Of a stretch of 64,000 bases of DNA, positions 25,477 to 34,755 are shown piece by piece. Where the stretch lies: NCBI GenBank assembly GCA_016756695.1, contig CP066701.1:738001-802000 (forward strand), written 5' to 3'. Made by a program: the position numbers and the translations under genes. Each line of letters starts with the position of its first letter. Position 1 is the first letter of the stretch. The DNA is from Heyndrickxia sporothermodurans. GTDB taxonomy: Bacteria; Bacillota; Bacilli; Bacillales; Bacillaceae_C. The notes below the pieces were generated by a model. It did no database searches, was not told where the DNA came from, and was given only the letters and a program-made list of their open reading frames with translations.

Positions 25477-26829
25477 TCATGCTACTTGTTGCTGATTTAA
25501 TTGTACATTAATTCGGTCTGCGGCTAACTTTGAAGCATTATAAATAAGGGTTACCATGTCAAAATGAATTTTTGCACGTTTCCCAGTACGATAGCGAACA
25601 TTGTTCAGTTGAAAGAATTCTTTCAGATAGGCATTAACCCGTTCTACGGCAGTACGACGTTTGAAAATGTTTTTCCATGCTTGTGACCCGCGTGCTGGTG
25701 CGGTATATCTGCGAAGGTCTGAAGTGATTTTCACTTTATAAACCTTTTGGCAAATACCTTCATTAGCTAAGGGACAGTCGCTGCATTCCTTTGGTCTTGT
25801 GTATTTCAATGTTTCATATTTAGGATCAAAACTATCATAACGATAAGAATGCTCTCTGAAACAAGTTGGGGCAAAGTGTTTATCATAGCCAATGATTTCC
25901 CCTTCATTTCGCTTATTATACGCGATGACGGATTGTTGTCCCATTCGATGTACCTGCTCGTATATGGGTTCATAGTCATAGCCCGCATCCATTGTTTGAT
26001 AACGTAATGGAAGGTGAAGGCGTTCCTGAATTCCTTTCAGTAAAGGGATAGCTGCCTTACCATCATTTAGACTCCCAGATGAAAAAAGAGCCTGTAGAAT
26101 GTATTGGCTTGATGTACCAACGGCTAAATGACCTTTGTAGCCAAACCAAAAAACATTTTGTCCTTCTGAGTTCTTTTTCACGCCCCATTTAGGGTCTTGG
26201 GGAACTTCGGCACGTAGTTCGGCTAGGGGAACATCTAATTGGGCCACAATTTTTCTATCATATAAAGGTAAATTGGCTTCCGTTTCAGCTTGTTCTTTAA
26301 GCCACCCGTCACGCTCATCTTTTGATTTCCGACCACGTTTTTGGGGTTCAGATTTTGGCTTTTCTTCTTTTGGCTGCGCTTGGTCTCGTGCTTCAAAATG
26401 GGTTGCATCAATGGCCACTGTATCATCCGTGATGAAACCTTCTGCAATAGCCTGGAGGACCACTTTTTCTTGTTCTTTCTCAAGGATATCGCTTTCCTCC
26501 AATTTCGTTATGAGACGTGAATAGGAGGATTCTGAAGGCACATGATCAGAAACCAAAAAGCCACAATTTAACTTAAAAGCTAGATCATCATGAAGACGTT
26601 TTATAAGATCCTTCATCGTAGGGATGCGCTCTATGTATCTTACAAAGGTGGAGATAATCATGGCTGCATAGTTTAGTTCTTCCGGTGCACCCAACCGTGA
26701 TTTTTTCGCCACTTGATGGTACATCGAATCCAAATCTACCGCTGAAATAATGGCTTCATATTTTTGGGTAGGTTCCATGTCAAATAATTCCTGTATGCCA
26801 AATAGGCTAGGTTGTCGTATAATAGTCAT
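25477..26829 (-). CDS. IS1182-family DDE transposase
   Basis: The encoded protein is identical to that of the gene at 192-1544, with an intact frame of 450 residues. The same GGAGGAG ribosome site precedes ATG 26829. The catalytic blocks VAIDATHFEARDQ, QTMDAGYDY and RTAVERVNAY are present. The nested IS66 sits about 40 bases before this start, between the gene and the presumed IS1182 promoter, so expression now depends on read-through or on a promoter in the IS66 end. Confidence 0.93.
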   Translation of the reverse strand: MTIIRQPSLFGIQELFDMEPTQKYEAIISAVDLDSMYHQVAKKSRLGAPEELNYAAMIISTFVRYIERIPTMKDLIKRLHDDLAFKLNCGFLVSDHVPSESSYSRLITKLEESDILEKEQEKVVLQAIAEGFITDDTVAIDATHFEARDQAQPKEEKPKSEPQKRGRKSKDERDGWLKEQAETEANLPLYDRKIVAQLDVPLAELRAEVPQDPKWGVKKNSEGQNVFWFGYKGHLAVGTSSQYILQALFSSGSLNDGKAAIPLLKGIQERLHLPLRYQTMDAGYDYEPIYEQVHRMGQQSVIAYNKRNEGEIIGYDKHFAPTCFREHSYRYDSFDPKYETLKYTRPKECSDCPLANEGICQKVYKVKITSDLRRYTAPARGSQAWKNIFKRRTAVERVNAYLKEFFQLNNVRYRTGKRAKIHFDMVTLIYNASKLAADRINVQLNQQQVA

Positions 26830-26964
26830 AAGAAGTACTCCTCCAGTCTTTTTATGGTTTGTGGTCAACGTAAGCCCGAATTATAAAAAATAAGTGTACC
26901 TTTCGGTACGCATCGTAAATAGCCGTAAATTCTGACTTTTTTAATCGAATTACGGCTATTTCAT

Positions 26965-28558
26965 TTATTTGCTACATTCTGCCTGAATCATTTTTGACCA
27001 GGGCATGTATTGATCTAAAATTTCAGGGTTTTGTTGGACGCCGAGATTTGGGTAAATCCGTAAAAAGTTTCTTTATATATTCATAGAAATCAACGCCGTT
27101 ACTTTTGGCAGTTTCAGCAATACTTAAACAGATGGCATTCGCTTTTGCACCAGCTTCACTTACACTAAAGAGCCAATTTTTTCTTCCTATAACGTTGGGA
27201 CGGATGGCGTTCTCGGCTGGATTATTATCCATTTCAATTCGCCCATCATTCAGGAATAATTTGAGTCCATTTGCCCTGTTTAATGTGTATTCAGCTGCTT
27301 TTGCTAACGCATTTTTTCCGTAAAATGGTGATGTTTCAACCCAGTGAAGGAATTCCTCCACGATTGGCTTCGAGTACTTTTGACGTTTTTTTCTTCGTTT
27401 ACTCGGAGACAAACGTTTAAATTGCCTTTCTAGTCGATATAAATCATCACAATATTTCACACCGATTCTACCATTTTTGCTATCAGCTTTCAGCCAATAA
27501 CGACGAACATGCGCCCAACAATTTGCGAAATTAACGCCTTCCAACTTATCATAAGCAGAATAACCATCACACACAATCGTTCCAGAAAAGCCTTCAATAA
27601 AACTTTCAAGGACAGATCGAGCTCGAGATAATGCGCTTTGAAAGAGAGTCATTGTTGGCCCTTGGCTTGGCACACTTCGAAACACCCAATTATACGCATT
27701 GGCTTGGCCAGATTTCCCATCGGATCGGTTGATAATTTGTCCGTATGTTTCATCGACATGCAAAACCGATTTTGCCATCATCAACTCTTTCATTCGTTCG
27801 TATACAGGTAACAGCCAATCATGTGCTACACGGATAACCCAATTCGATAGGTTTTTATCATTGGTATTCAGTCCATAGCGATTCCATTCCTTTACCTGAC
27901 GGTAAAGAGGTAAATATTGTGCAAATTTATCATAGATGACTTTGGCAAGTACGCTAGGACTTGCGATGCTACGCTGAATCGCTGGTTGTGGTGCTTTCCC
28001 GCGTTTGATTTGTGCTGGCTGTGATGAATCAACTTTGCAGTCTTTACATTCATACGCATGTTCAATGTGCTGTACTTTCATCATTTTTGCAGGAATAAAT
28101 TTTGCTTCTTCACGTACAAGTGTACTACCAATTTCAATCATTTGCCCTTGGCAACAGTCACAGATTGTATTTTTCGGATGATGGTGAATAGCTTCTACTT
28201 CAATACCATCATGCAAGGAATCATTTCGTTTTTTTGATTTAACTTTTCGTACAACAGTATAAGAGATTGTCTGTTGGCTTTGTTCTTCTGTGTGCTCAGG
28301 TTCGCTAAAAGCCGGGTCATCATCAAATAATGAGCCTTGCCCATCTGGTACGTTGTATTTCGATTTTTCGGATTTCGATCCATATAAAAGTTTTGTTAAA
28401 TGGCGAATTTGTTCAGTTAGCGCTTCAATCTGTTTAGTTGATTGATCTAGCTTTTTCGATAAGTCTTTGTTTTGTTGATTTGAATGAGCCAATTGTTCTT
28501 CGAGAAGTCGAATTAATTTCCCATATGGATTCTTGTTATTGGAAGAAGTATTAACCAT
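26965..28558 (-). pseudogene. IS66 TnpC transposase, frameshifted near its C terminus
   Basis: This is the main IS66 transposase. It has an N-terminal coiled segment (LIRLLEEQLAHSNQQNKDLSKKLDQ), a zinc region CDCCQG...CKDCK, and the DDE core with LHVDETYGQI, TIVCDGYSAYDKL and EMDNNPAENAIRPNVIGRKNWLF. The frame stops at 27023 after LPKSRRPTKP. One base out of step, the sequence reads LPNLGVQQNPEILDQYMPWSKM and continues to TAA at 26965, the same C terminus that opens the window. The span is one base more than 531 codons. The catalytic core is intact, so the shortened protein (511 residues) might still work. Confidence 0.82.
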
Positions 28559-28660
28559 TTATTTCACCACTTTTCGTTCACCATAAGTTAGTTATATTAT
28601 AACATTTTTAACGTAGAAAGCGAAGTTGAAAATGGCTATAAACCAACATTTCTAGCTTGT

Positions 28661-29014
28661 TTAGAATACTCCTTTTTGTGATTTTTGAATGGCCTTTGGT
28701 TGCTGAATGGACAACCCTTCTAACAACCAGCGAACCTCCTGTTGCGAAAGTTTACGTACTTCATTTTCATCTTTTGGCCATTGAAGTTTTCCTCCATCTA
28801 GTCGCTTATAAAGCATGGCGAAACCATCGCCATCAAAATATAAACATTTATAACGGTCTTTACTCCAACCAGAGAAAAGGAAAATAGAATCTCCATATGG
28901 ATCAAGTTCGAAAGAATCTTGAATTAGCGTTGCTAATCCATCAATTCCCTTCCTCATATCTGTTTTACCGCAAATAATATAAATGTTTTTTACACTGGTA
29001 TAATCATGTTTCAT
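28661..29014 (-). CDS. IS66 TnpB (Orf2) accessory protein
   Basis: This 117-residue protein is the IS66 Orf2 homologue: NIYIICGKTDMRKGIDGLATLIQDSFELDPYGDSIFLFSGWSKDRYKCLYFDGDGFAMLYKRL is the family signature. It is needed for transposition in IS66 elements, although its biochemical role is unclear. It overlaps the end of tnpA by 4 bases (ATGA), which implies coupled translation. An identical gene is at 63335-63688. Confidence 0.92.
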   Translation of the reverse strand: MKHDYTSVKNIYIICGKTDMRKGIDGLATLIQDSFELDPYGDSIFLFSGWSKDRYKCLYFDGDGFAMLYKRLDGGKLQWPKDENEVRKLSQQEVRWLLEGLSIQQPKAIQKSQKGVF

Positions 29015-29202
29015 AGATTTTTCAACTCCCTCATGACCGTTTGGATGATGTGCTCATCTACGCCGTTGAAGAAGGAAATTTCAGCAGCTTCAATTTTGAT
29101 TGTGCAAAAGCTATTTGAAGGATCTTTCGAAGTTGTGGATGTTATAATATTTTTTTCTGGTTGTATTGAAACGGGGACGATTGTTAGTTTTTGTTGTGAC
29201 AT
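29011..29202 (-). CDS. IS66 TnpA-like (Orf1) small protein
   Basis: This 63-residue protein is the first gene of the IS66 and starts after AAGGAGGTGCTTTTCCT. It is shorter than typical Orf1 proteins of about 100 residues and lacks the N-terminal helix-turn-helix usual in them (compare the 107-residue version at 40739-41062). It keeps the C-terminal block EISFFNGVDEHIIQTVMRELKNL, which corresponds to the end of longer Orf1 proteins. Confidence 0.75.
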   Translation of the reverse strand: MSQQKLTIVPVSIQPEKNIITSTTSKDPSNSFCTIKIEAAEISFFNGVDEHIIQTVMRELKNL

Positions 29203-29381
29203 AGGAAAAGCACCTCCTTAATTGATACGATTATTGTACTAAGGGGTGCTGATCATTTATATGCGTTGTTTGAATGGGGGCTTACTGGTCAACTACCATT
29301 ATACAAGATTTGGGGAGGTACTTCTTTTTTTATCTCTTAAACCCCTTGATACACAAGGGCTAAGAATTATGAAATTCATTC

Positions 29382-29874
29382 AGCTAATATAGGTTGTTAA
29401 CTCCTCTAGTTGATCCTCTGTTATCACTTCGCCCACCATTTGTTTAAATAGTTCTCGAAGGATCATTTTTTTATTTAAAGGGCGATTGTTTTGATTTACT
29501 GTTGTTCCGCCCTCGATTAATTGATAAGCAATCTTTTGATGAGTGAAATGTTCGCGTACTATTTCAAAGGCTAAACTATGAATCGTTGAAAAATTAACTG
29601 GAGGAAGAGATGGAAAGAAACGTTTGAATCTCTCTTCCATATCGATGGCGGATGCTTTACTAAACGTTACCGCTTTAATCCTTGCCGGATTCACACCTTT
29701 TTCTTCTATTATATAGCCAATTCTCATGATGATGGTTGTCGTTTTTCCTGAGCCGGGGGTTGCTAAAAGTAGGAGTGGACCCTCAGTCTGAAGAACAGCT
29801 TTCTTTTGAACATCGTTCAGTGAAACACCTAATTGCTGCTGTTTAGACTCAAAAAATTTTTCTCCTAAAGACAT
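29382..29874 (-). pseudogene. UvrD-like helicase, N-terminal part (split by IS1182)
   Basis: This is the first 163 residues of the helicase: VSLNDVQKKAVLQTEGPLLLLATPGSGKTTTIIMRIGYII contains the Q motif and Walker A, and KAVTFSKASAIDMEERF is motif Ia. The frame reads ...LEELTTYIS and then meets a stop inside the IS1182 end. The target AGCT is at 29382-29385. This fragment has no DExx box and cannot act as a helicase. The rest of the gene is at 23708-25399. Confidence 0.9.
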
Positions 29875-29944
29875 TTGCTAAAACCTCACTAAAACTATCA
29901 AAATATATATTGTTCTAATATTACCATACAAGCTGAAGCACAAA

Positions 29945-29969
29945 AAGCTGCTAGCAATGCTAGCAGCCG
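29945..29969 (-). terminator. Terminator after namZ
   Basis: GCTGCTAGC and GCTAGCAGC pair with a 3-base loop, followed on the minus strand by TTTTTG. It directly follows the namZ stop. Confidence 0.8.
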
Positions 29970-29974
29970 ATTTT

Positions 29975-31231
29975 TTAATAGAGCAAATATTTCTTTCTCG
30001 TTTTCTCAAACTTCTTTAAATCGTTTTTCCAGTTACTTTCAATCTCCTTGAGGGAAGTTCCGTCGTTTATCGCTTTTCGAACCCATCCATTGCCGATTAA
30101 TTGGTCAAATGCAGATATTCCGCTGCTATTTTCCGGACGGAAGGCAAAATCGTTTGGATAAAGATCATGAATTGTTTTAACGATCGCTACTCCCGTTTTT
30201 ACAGATTGATAGCTTTTTCGATCAGTTACATGGATTTGAATGCCACCGGAAAGTTGACCATTAAATTTCGAGCTCGTTGGGGTGAAGTAAGCACTTCTAA
30301 ACATGACCCCTGGAAGTTTAAGATTATTTAAGCTTTGCGCTAGTTCTTCTCCATCGATAAACGGTGCACCTATCAATTCAAACGGTTTTGTTGTTCCTCT
30401 TCCTTCCGAGACATTTGTTCCTTCAATAAGTGCCGCACCCGGATATACAAGTGCAGTATCTAAAGTTGGCATATTCGGTGATGGAAGCACCCATTGAAGT
30501 GGTGTCTCATCATAGTACATATTCCGTTTCCAGCCTTTCATCTTCACAACAGTTAGATCGGCACCTATCTTAAATTCTTTGTTGAAATACTTGGCCAGTT
30601 CTCCAACCGTCATCCCGTGCTGTAAGGCAATTGGGTACAACCCAACGAATGAGGAGTATTTCGGATCTAGCACTGTCCCTTCTACTTTTGTACCGCCTAG
30701 TGGATTTGGACGATCCAATACAATAAATGGTATATTGTTTTCTTTCGCTGCTTCCATTGCATAGGCCATTGTGTAAATATACGTATAAAATCTAGCACCT
30801 ACATCTTGGATATCGAATACAAGAACATCTACACCTTTTAGCATTTCAGGAGTTGGTTTTTTCGTTTCCCCATACAGACTATAAACAGGAAGGCCGGTTT
30901 TTTCATCGATATAAAATGGAACATAGGACCCTGCTTGTTCACTTCCTCTTACACCGTGTTCTGGACCAAATAAGGCAACCAAATTGATTTGTTTATTATT
31001 GTAAAATTTATCGACGATACTCGTTAAGGACTGATCAACACCGGTCGGATTGGTTATGAGTCCGACTTTTTTCCCCTTTAATAAGTTAAGTTGATCTTTT
31101 AACAATACTTCTACTCCTAGTTGAAACTTGTCTTTATGCTTTTTCGCAGGCTCGATTGGTTTCGCTAAAGCTGCAGATAAGCATGAAACAGATAGAATCA
31201 CTGCTATAATCGCGACTAACCACTTTTTCAT
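29975..31231 (-). CDS. namZ: Exo-beta-N-acetylmuramidase NamZ (DUF1343, YbbC)
   Basis: This exported enzyme of 418 residues has a signal peptide (MKKWLVAIIAVILSVSCLSAALA) and the DUF1343 fold. Family blocks seen are GKKVGLITNPTGVDQ, ALFGPEHGVRGSEQAG, DVLVFDIQDVGARFYTYIYTM, FIVLDRPNPLGG, WVLPSPNMPTLDTALVYPG and EGTNVSEGRGTTKPFELIGAPF. NamZ removes terminal MurNAc from the non-reducing end of peptidoglycan fragments. It is last of three genes for muropeptide breakdown, after amiE and nagZ. The start follows GAAAGGAGAATCAGG. Confidence 0.9.
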   Translation of the reverse strand: MKKWLVAIIAVILSVSCLSAALAKPIEPAKKHKDKFQLGVEVLLKDQLNLLKGKKVGLITNPTGVDQSLTSIVDKFYNNKQINLVALFGPEHGVRGSEQAGSYVPFYIDEKTGLPVYSLYGETKKPTPEMLKGVDVLVFDIQDVGARFYTYIYTMAYAMEAAKENNIPFIVLDRPNPLGGTKVEGTVLDPKYSSFVGLYPIALQHGMTVGELAKYFNKEFKIGADLTVVKMKGWKRNMYYDETPLQWVLPSPNMPTLDTALVYPGAALIEGTNVSEGRGTTKPFELIGAPFIDGEELAQSLNNLKLPGVMFRSAYFTPTSSKFNGQLSGGIQIHVTDRKSYQSVKTGVAIVKTIHDLYPNDFAFRPENSSGISAFDQLIGNGWVRKAINDGTSLKEIESNWKNDLKKFEKTRKKYLLY

Positions 31232-31299
31232 CCTGATTCTCCTTTCTTAAGTGAGAAGGAGCTGGTTTCCCCAACTCCTCTTTCTACATTCTCCTTAAC

Positions 31300-32967
31300 C
31301 TAGCGATTTCTTAATTCCCAATCAGTACTATTAAAATGAAGCTTTACTTTTTTACCTTTTGACTTAATCTGCGGATCTGCGATATACCATCCTCTTCCGT
31401 TTACTGAAGCATCCGTCTCATATTGAAAGCGAATAAATTTTGTACCTGCAGGAATCGAATAGGTTGCTTTTTTCCATTTGACACTCGATCCTGTATATTC
31501 CGTTCCAAGTGACGTCCAACTCTTACCGTCGTTAGAAATTTCCATCTTACCATAATCGGCATCCTTCTCAATTCTATACCATGTTTCGAACGTAAGTGTT
31601 GCAGGTTTTTTAATGTCTACTTCTGCTTGTAATATTGATTTTTTGTTATCTCCATAACCAGCGAACCACGCTTGTTTCTTTCCTTTCATCTCAACAGGAA
31701 TCGCGTCTCCGGCTTGTCTAGCTACAAGTCTTCTCGTTTGGTTCGTTGAAACTGTATTGCGGGATGGATGAACTCGATTCGTTAAAAGAATAACAACTGT
31801 TTGGTTTTTTGGACTAATCACTAATGAAGTTCCTGTATATCCTGTATGGCCCATCGTATTTTCATCTGCAAACCCATCCATATACCATCCTTGATTCAAT
31901 TCATAGCCAAGACCATGATCGTCCCCCGGAAATGCTTGATTCATATTTTTCTCCATTAACTTCACCGTTGAAGCTTTTAAAATTCGAGAATGACCGTATT
32001 TCCCTTCATTTAAAAATGTCTGTCCTAGGATAGCTAGATCATTGGCGGTTGAAAAGACGCCCGCATGTCCTGCTACACCATCGAGGGACCAGGAATTTTC
32101 ATCATGTACTTGCCCCCATACGAGACCTCTATTCGTCCAAGGTTGATATTCAGTTGCAGCAATTCTTGATTTCAAAGATGCAGGTGGATTGTACATCGTA
32201 TCCTTCATGCCAAGCGGTTTCGTAATATGTTCTTTTACATACTCATCTTGCCTTTGCCCTGACAGCCTTTCCACAAGAACACCTAAAGTAATCATATTCA
32301 AATCACTATACGTGTAAGTTGTTCCCGGAGCATTCGTGAGCTTATGCTTTAACACAATCTCTAACCTATCCGCTCTTGATGTGCCCATTTTATAAACGAG
32401 AATTCCTGGTTCAAATCCAGAAGTATGGGTCATTAGTTGACGTATCGTGACTGTTTCCTTGCCGTTTTCCGCAAATTCCGGAATGTACTTAGCTACAGGA
32501 TCATCTAGTTTGAATTTTCCTTTTTCATATAACTGCATCGCTGCAATCGAAGTGAAAATTTTACTAATGGAAGCTATATCAAAAATCGTATCTTTTTTCA
32601 TTTGGATGGGTTGATTGGTTTCAGTAAACTGATCATCCGTATAACGATAGGCATATCCATATGCTTGATGTTTTACCGTCACTCCTTTTCTTGCAACATA
32701 GGTGACAGCACCGGGCATGACTTTTTGATTGATTGCATCATTAATAATTGAATCCATTTCTTTTAATGGGGCTTCAGACATTCCGGCTTGCTTAGGCTTT
32801 CCCGATAGTAAGACGGGTAAAGATGGTCCAGGATGATCCCATGTATATTTTGTTTGCATCACATCATCTCGCTTGCTTGCTTCTATTGTTGATATCCCCT
32901 GCATTGAAAACAATAAAGTTGTACTCAACAAGGCCACTGAACATGTTTTAATGATTTTCTTGTTCAA
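31300..32967 (-). CDS. amiE: Secreted serine hydrolase, AmiE-type MurNAc-L-alanine amidase
   Basis: This is a beta-lactamase-fold hydrolase of 555 residues with a signal peptide (ending SMQGISTIEA). The catalytic serine and lysine are in FDIASISKIFTSIA (SxxK), the tyrosine is in TYTYSDLNMITLG (YxN), and GHTGYTGTSLVIS is the third motif. In B. subtilis the equivalent AmiE removes the peptide from MurNAc-peptides released by NagZ and NamZ. Here about 110 extra residues follow the catalytic domain (from KKQAWFAGYGDNKKS), with a beta-rich, jelly-roll-like pattern that may bind wall or carbohydrate. The start is TTG 32967 after GGGGGAGA. It is co-transcribed with nagZ (16-base gap) and namZ. Confidence 0.85.
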   Translation of the reverse strand: MNKKIIKTCSVALLSTTLLFSMQGISTIEASKRDDVMQTKYTWDHPGPSLPVLLSGKPKQAGMSEAPLKEMDSIINDAINQKVMPGAVTYVARKGVTVKHQAYGYAYRYTDDQFTETNQPIQMKKDTIFDIASISKIFTSIAAMQLYEKGKFKLDDPVAKYIPEFAENGKETVTIRQLMTHTSGFEPGILVYKMGTSRADRLEIVLKHKLTNAPGTTYTYSDLNMITLGVLVERLSGQRQDEYVKEHITKPLGMKDTMYNPPASLKSRIAATEYQPWTNRGLVWGQVHDENSWSLDGVAGHAGVFSTANDLAILGQTFLNEGKYGHSRILKASTVKLMEKNMNQAFPGDDHGLGYELNQGWYMDGFADENTMGHTGYTGTSLVISPKNQTVVILLTNRVHPSRNTVSTNQTRRLVARQAGDAIPVEMKGKKQAWFAGYGDNKKSILQAEVDIKKPATLTFETWYRIEKDADYGKMEISNDGKSWTSLGTEYTGSSVKWKKATYSIPAGTKFIRFQYETDASVNGRGWYIADPQIKSKGKKVKLHFNSTDWELRNR

Positions 32968-32982
32968 TTGGATCTCCCCCTA

Positions 32983-34755
32983 TTAATAATGTAGTCCCGT
33001 ACCAAATGAATATAGACCGGGAATTGTAACCGGAAGCTTTCCACTTGGTGAAATTTCTCCTACTAACGCCTTTGCCAGTGCTCTTGTTGAGATATCACGA
33101 TTTCCATAGGTTAAAATATTCGCATCTACCTCGGGAAATGACATAATATCGTATGGATTTCTCATCGATGCAATTACAACAGGTTTACCTGTTTGTTTTA
33201 GTGTTTTAACCATTGTTTGCTGGGCAGTATTTGTATTCGCATTATACGTGGCAACCACGATGACCTCAGTGTTTTTTGCTTTATCCACTGCCGTTTGAAT
33301 TTCCGCTGCAGTTGGTGAAGTATTTGTGCCATAGGCGATAGCGTCCAAACCTTTATCGGTTAGTAGTGTGCCTAGTCTTTCAGAATTTGCCGTCGTTGGG
33401 CCGGTAATTAACACTTTTTGATTGCGCTTAAGAGGTAGAGTGTGATGATCATTTTTAATTAATGTAATGCTTTTTTCAGTGATTTCATCTGCCATCTTTA
33501 GATTTTCTGGTGTTCCTATTTTTTTAAGCATTTTTTCCTTTGTGAGTGGCTGTTTGATAATCCCACGCTTATATTTCGCTAGCAGAATTCGAGTTACTGA
33601 TTGATCAAGGCGCTTTTTACTAATTTTCTTTGTTTTTACTGCTTTTAATATAGATTTATAGGCAATTTCAACATCTGGTGGATTAAGTAAAATATCTGCC
33701 CCTGCTTCGAACGCTGCTACTGGCACTTGATCAGCAGGCAAGACATTTGCTCCTGACATATCTAAACTGTCGGTAATTATTAATCCATCATACTTAAGCT
33801 GATTTCGAAGAACCCCGGTCATAATCGGTTTGGACAATGTCGCCGGTAAGCCGGAAGAATCTAAAGCCGGAACGACGATATGCGCCGTCATGATCGCATC
33901 AACACCGGATTTAATCGCTGTCCTAAATGGGTTTAAATCAACTTCGTAAAGCGTCTTTAAATCATGATTCACAATTGGTAGCCCATAATGGGAATCGACA
34001 TTGGTATCTCCATGACCTGGAAAATGCTTTCCTGTTGCAATGACATTTTGCTTTTGTAATCCTTCAATCTGTGCAGTTCCTAAGGTTCCTACTAAATTGG
34101 GGTTTTCAGAGTAAGAACGTACGCCAATGACTGGATTTTCCGGATTCACATTAACATCTAAGTCAGGAGCGAAATCCATATTTATTCCTAAACTTTTTAA
34201 CTCTGTTCCGATAATTTCCGCCGATTTTTTTGCATAAGTCACAGATTTAGTTGCACCTAGCGCCATGTTTCCAGGCAATACAGTTGCTGGTTCGGTGACA
34301 CGTGCGACGATTCCACCTTCTTGGTCGGTTGATATGAATAAAGGAATCTTTGATTTTTGTTTCAAAGCAATCTTTTGTAGTCCATTAGATAATGCTTGGA
34401 CTTGTTTCGGATTAATAGGGGTGCCAATATTGTCGTTCCAATTAAAATAGATGACTCCACCGATATGGAATTTCTCGATAATTTCTTTATAATTTGCCCC
34501 TCCGCGTTTGGAGTTTAAATTTGTTTCCGTATAGTCTGGGTCGGTAGGTGTTTTTCCATATGCATGAATGATAAAAAGCTGTCCGACTTTTTCTTCGACA
34601 GACATGCTTTTCAGCTTTTTCTTCACCCACTTTTTAGCTATCTTCTCCTGGTTCCCCTTCGATTTTCCCTTTGCCTGAGCAGTTGGTGCATTTGGCAACA
34701 TTAATGAAAGCAGAAACACGAATGTCAGCATGAACACCCAAATTTTTTTAGGCAT
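32983..34755 (-). CDS. nagZ: Beta-N-acetylglucosaminidase NagZ, glycoside hydrolase family 3
   Basis: This secreted enzyme of 590 residues cuts GlcNAc from muropeptides. It has a signal peptide (MPKKIWVFMLTFVFLLSLMLPNAPTAQA), then the GH3 barrel with FISTDQEGGIVARVT, ATGKHFPGHGDTNVDSHYGLP (the Asp-His dyad loop of NagZ enzymes) and GLIITDSLDMSGA (nucleophile Asp), followed by a C-terminal alpha/beta domain. ATG 34755 follows GGGGAGGAAAACAA; a longer frame to 34815 has no better site. It heads the nagZ-amiE-namZ operon. The murQ, murR and murP genes that accompany these in B. subtilis are not in the window. Confidence 0.9.
   Translation of the reverse strand: MPKKIWVFMLTFVFLLSLMLPNAPTAQAKGKSKGNQEKIAKKWVKKKLKSMSVEEKVGQLFIIHAYGKTPTDPDYTETNLNSKRGGANYKEIIEKFHIGGVIYFNWNDNIGTPINPKQVQALSNGLQKIALKQKSKIPLFISTDQEGGIVARVTEPATVLPGNMALGATKSVTYAKKSAEIIGTELKSLGINMDFAPDLDVNVNPENPVIGVRSYSENPNLVGTLGTAQIEGLQKQNVIATGKHFPGHGDTNVDSHYGLPIVNHDLKTLYEVDLNPFRTAIKSGVDAIMTAHIVVPALDSSGLPATLSKPIMTGVLRNQLKYDGLIITDSLDMSGANVLPADQVPVAAFEAGADILLNPPDVEIAYKSILKAVKTKKISKKRLDQSVTRILLAKYKRGIIKQPLTKEKMLKKIGTPENLKMADEITEKSITLIKNDHHTLPLKRNQKVLITGPTTANSERLGTLLTDKGLDAIAYGTNTSPTAAEIQTAVDKAKNTEVIVVATYNANTNTAQQTMVKTLKQTGKPVVIASMRNPYDIMSFPEVDANILTYGNRDISTRALAKALVGEISPSGKLPVTIPGLYSFGTGLHY

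Larger units (their letters stand above)
26870..29285 (-). mobile_element. IS66-family element nested in IS1182
   Basis: The left end on the minus strand is GTAAGCCCCCATTC (29285) and the right end is TTCGGGCTTAC (26870). TGGTCAAC is duplicated on both sides (26862-26869 and 29286-29293), the 8-bp duplication usual for IS66. The element has three genes in the standard order tnpA-tnpB-tnpC and is 2416 bp long. Confidence 0.93.
25400..29381 (-). mobile_element. IS1182-family element carrying a nested IS66
   Basis: The outer ends are GAATGAATTTCATAATT (at 29381, minus strand) and GAGTCAATTTCATAATT (at 25400), which agree at 15 of 17 positions. AGCT lies outside both ends (25396-25399 and 29382-29385) as a 4-bp target duplication. 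Without the IS66 and its 8-bp duplication the element would be 1558 bp. The IS1182 leader before the IS66 holds a TATAAT-like box and a CCCTTG/CAAGGG hairpin. Confidence 0.92.
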
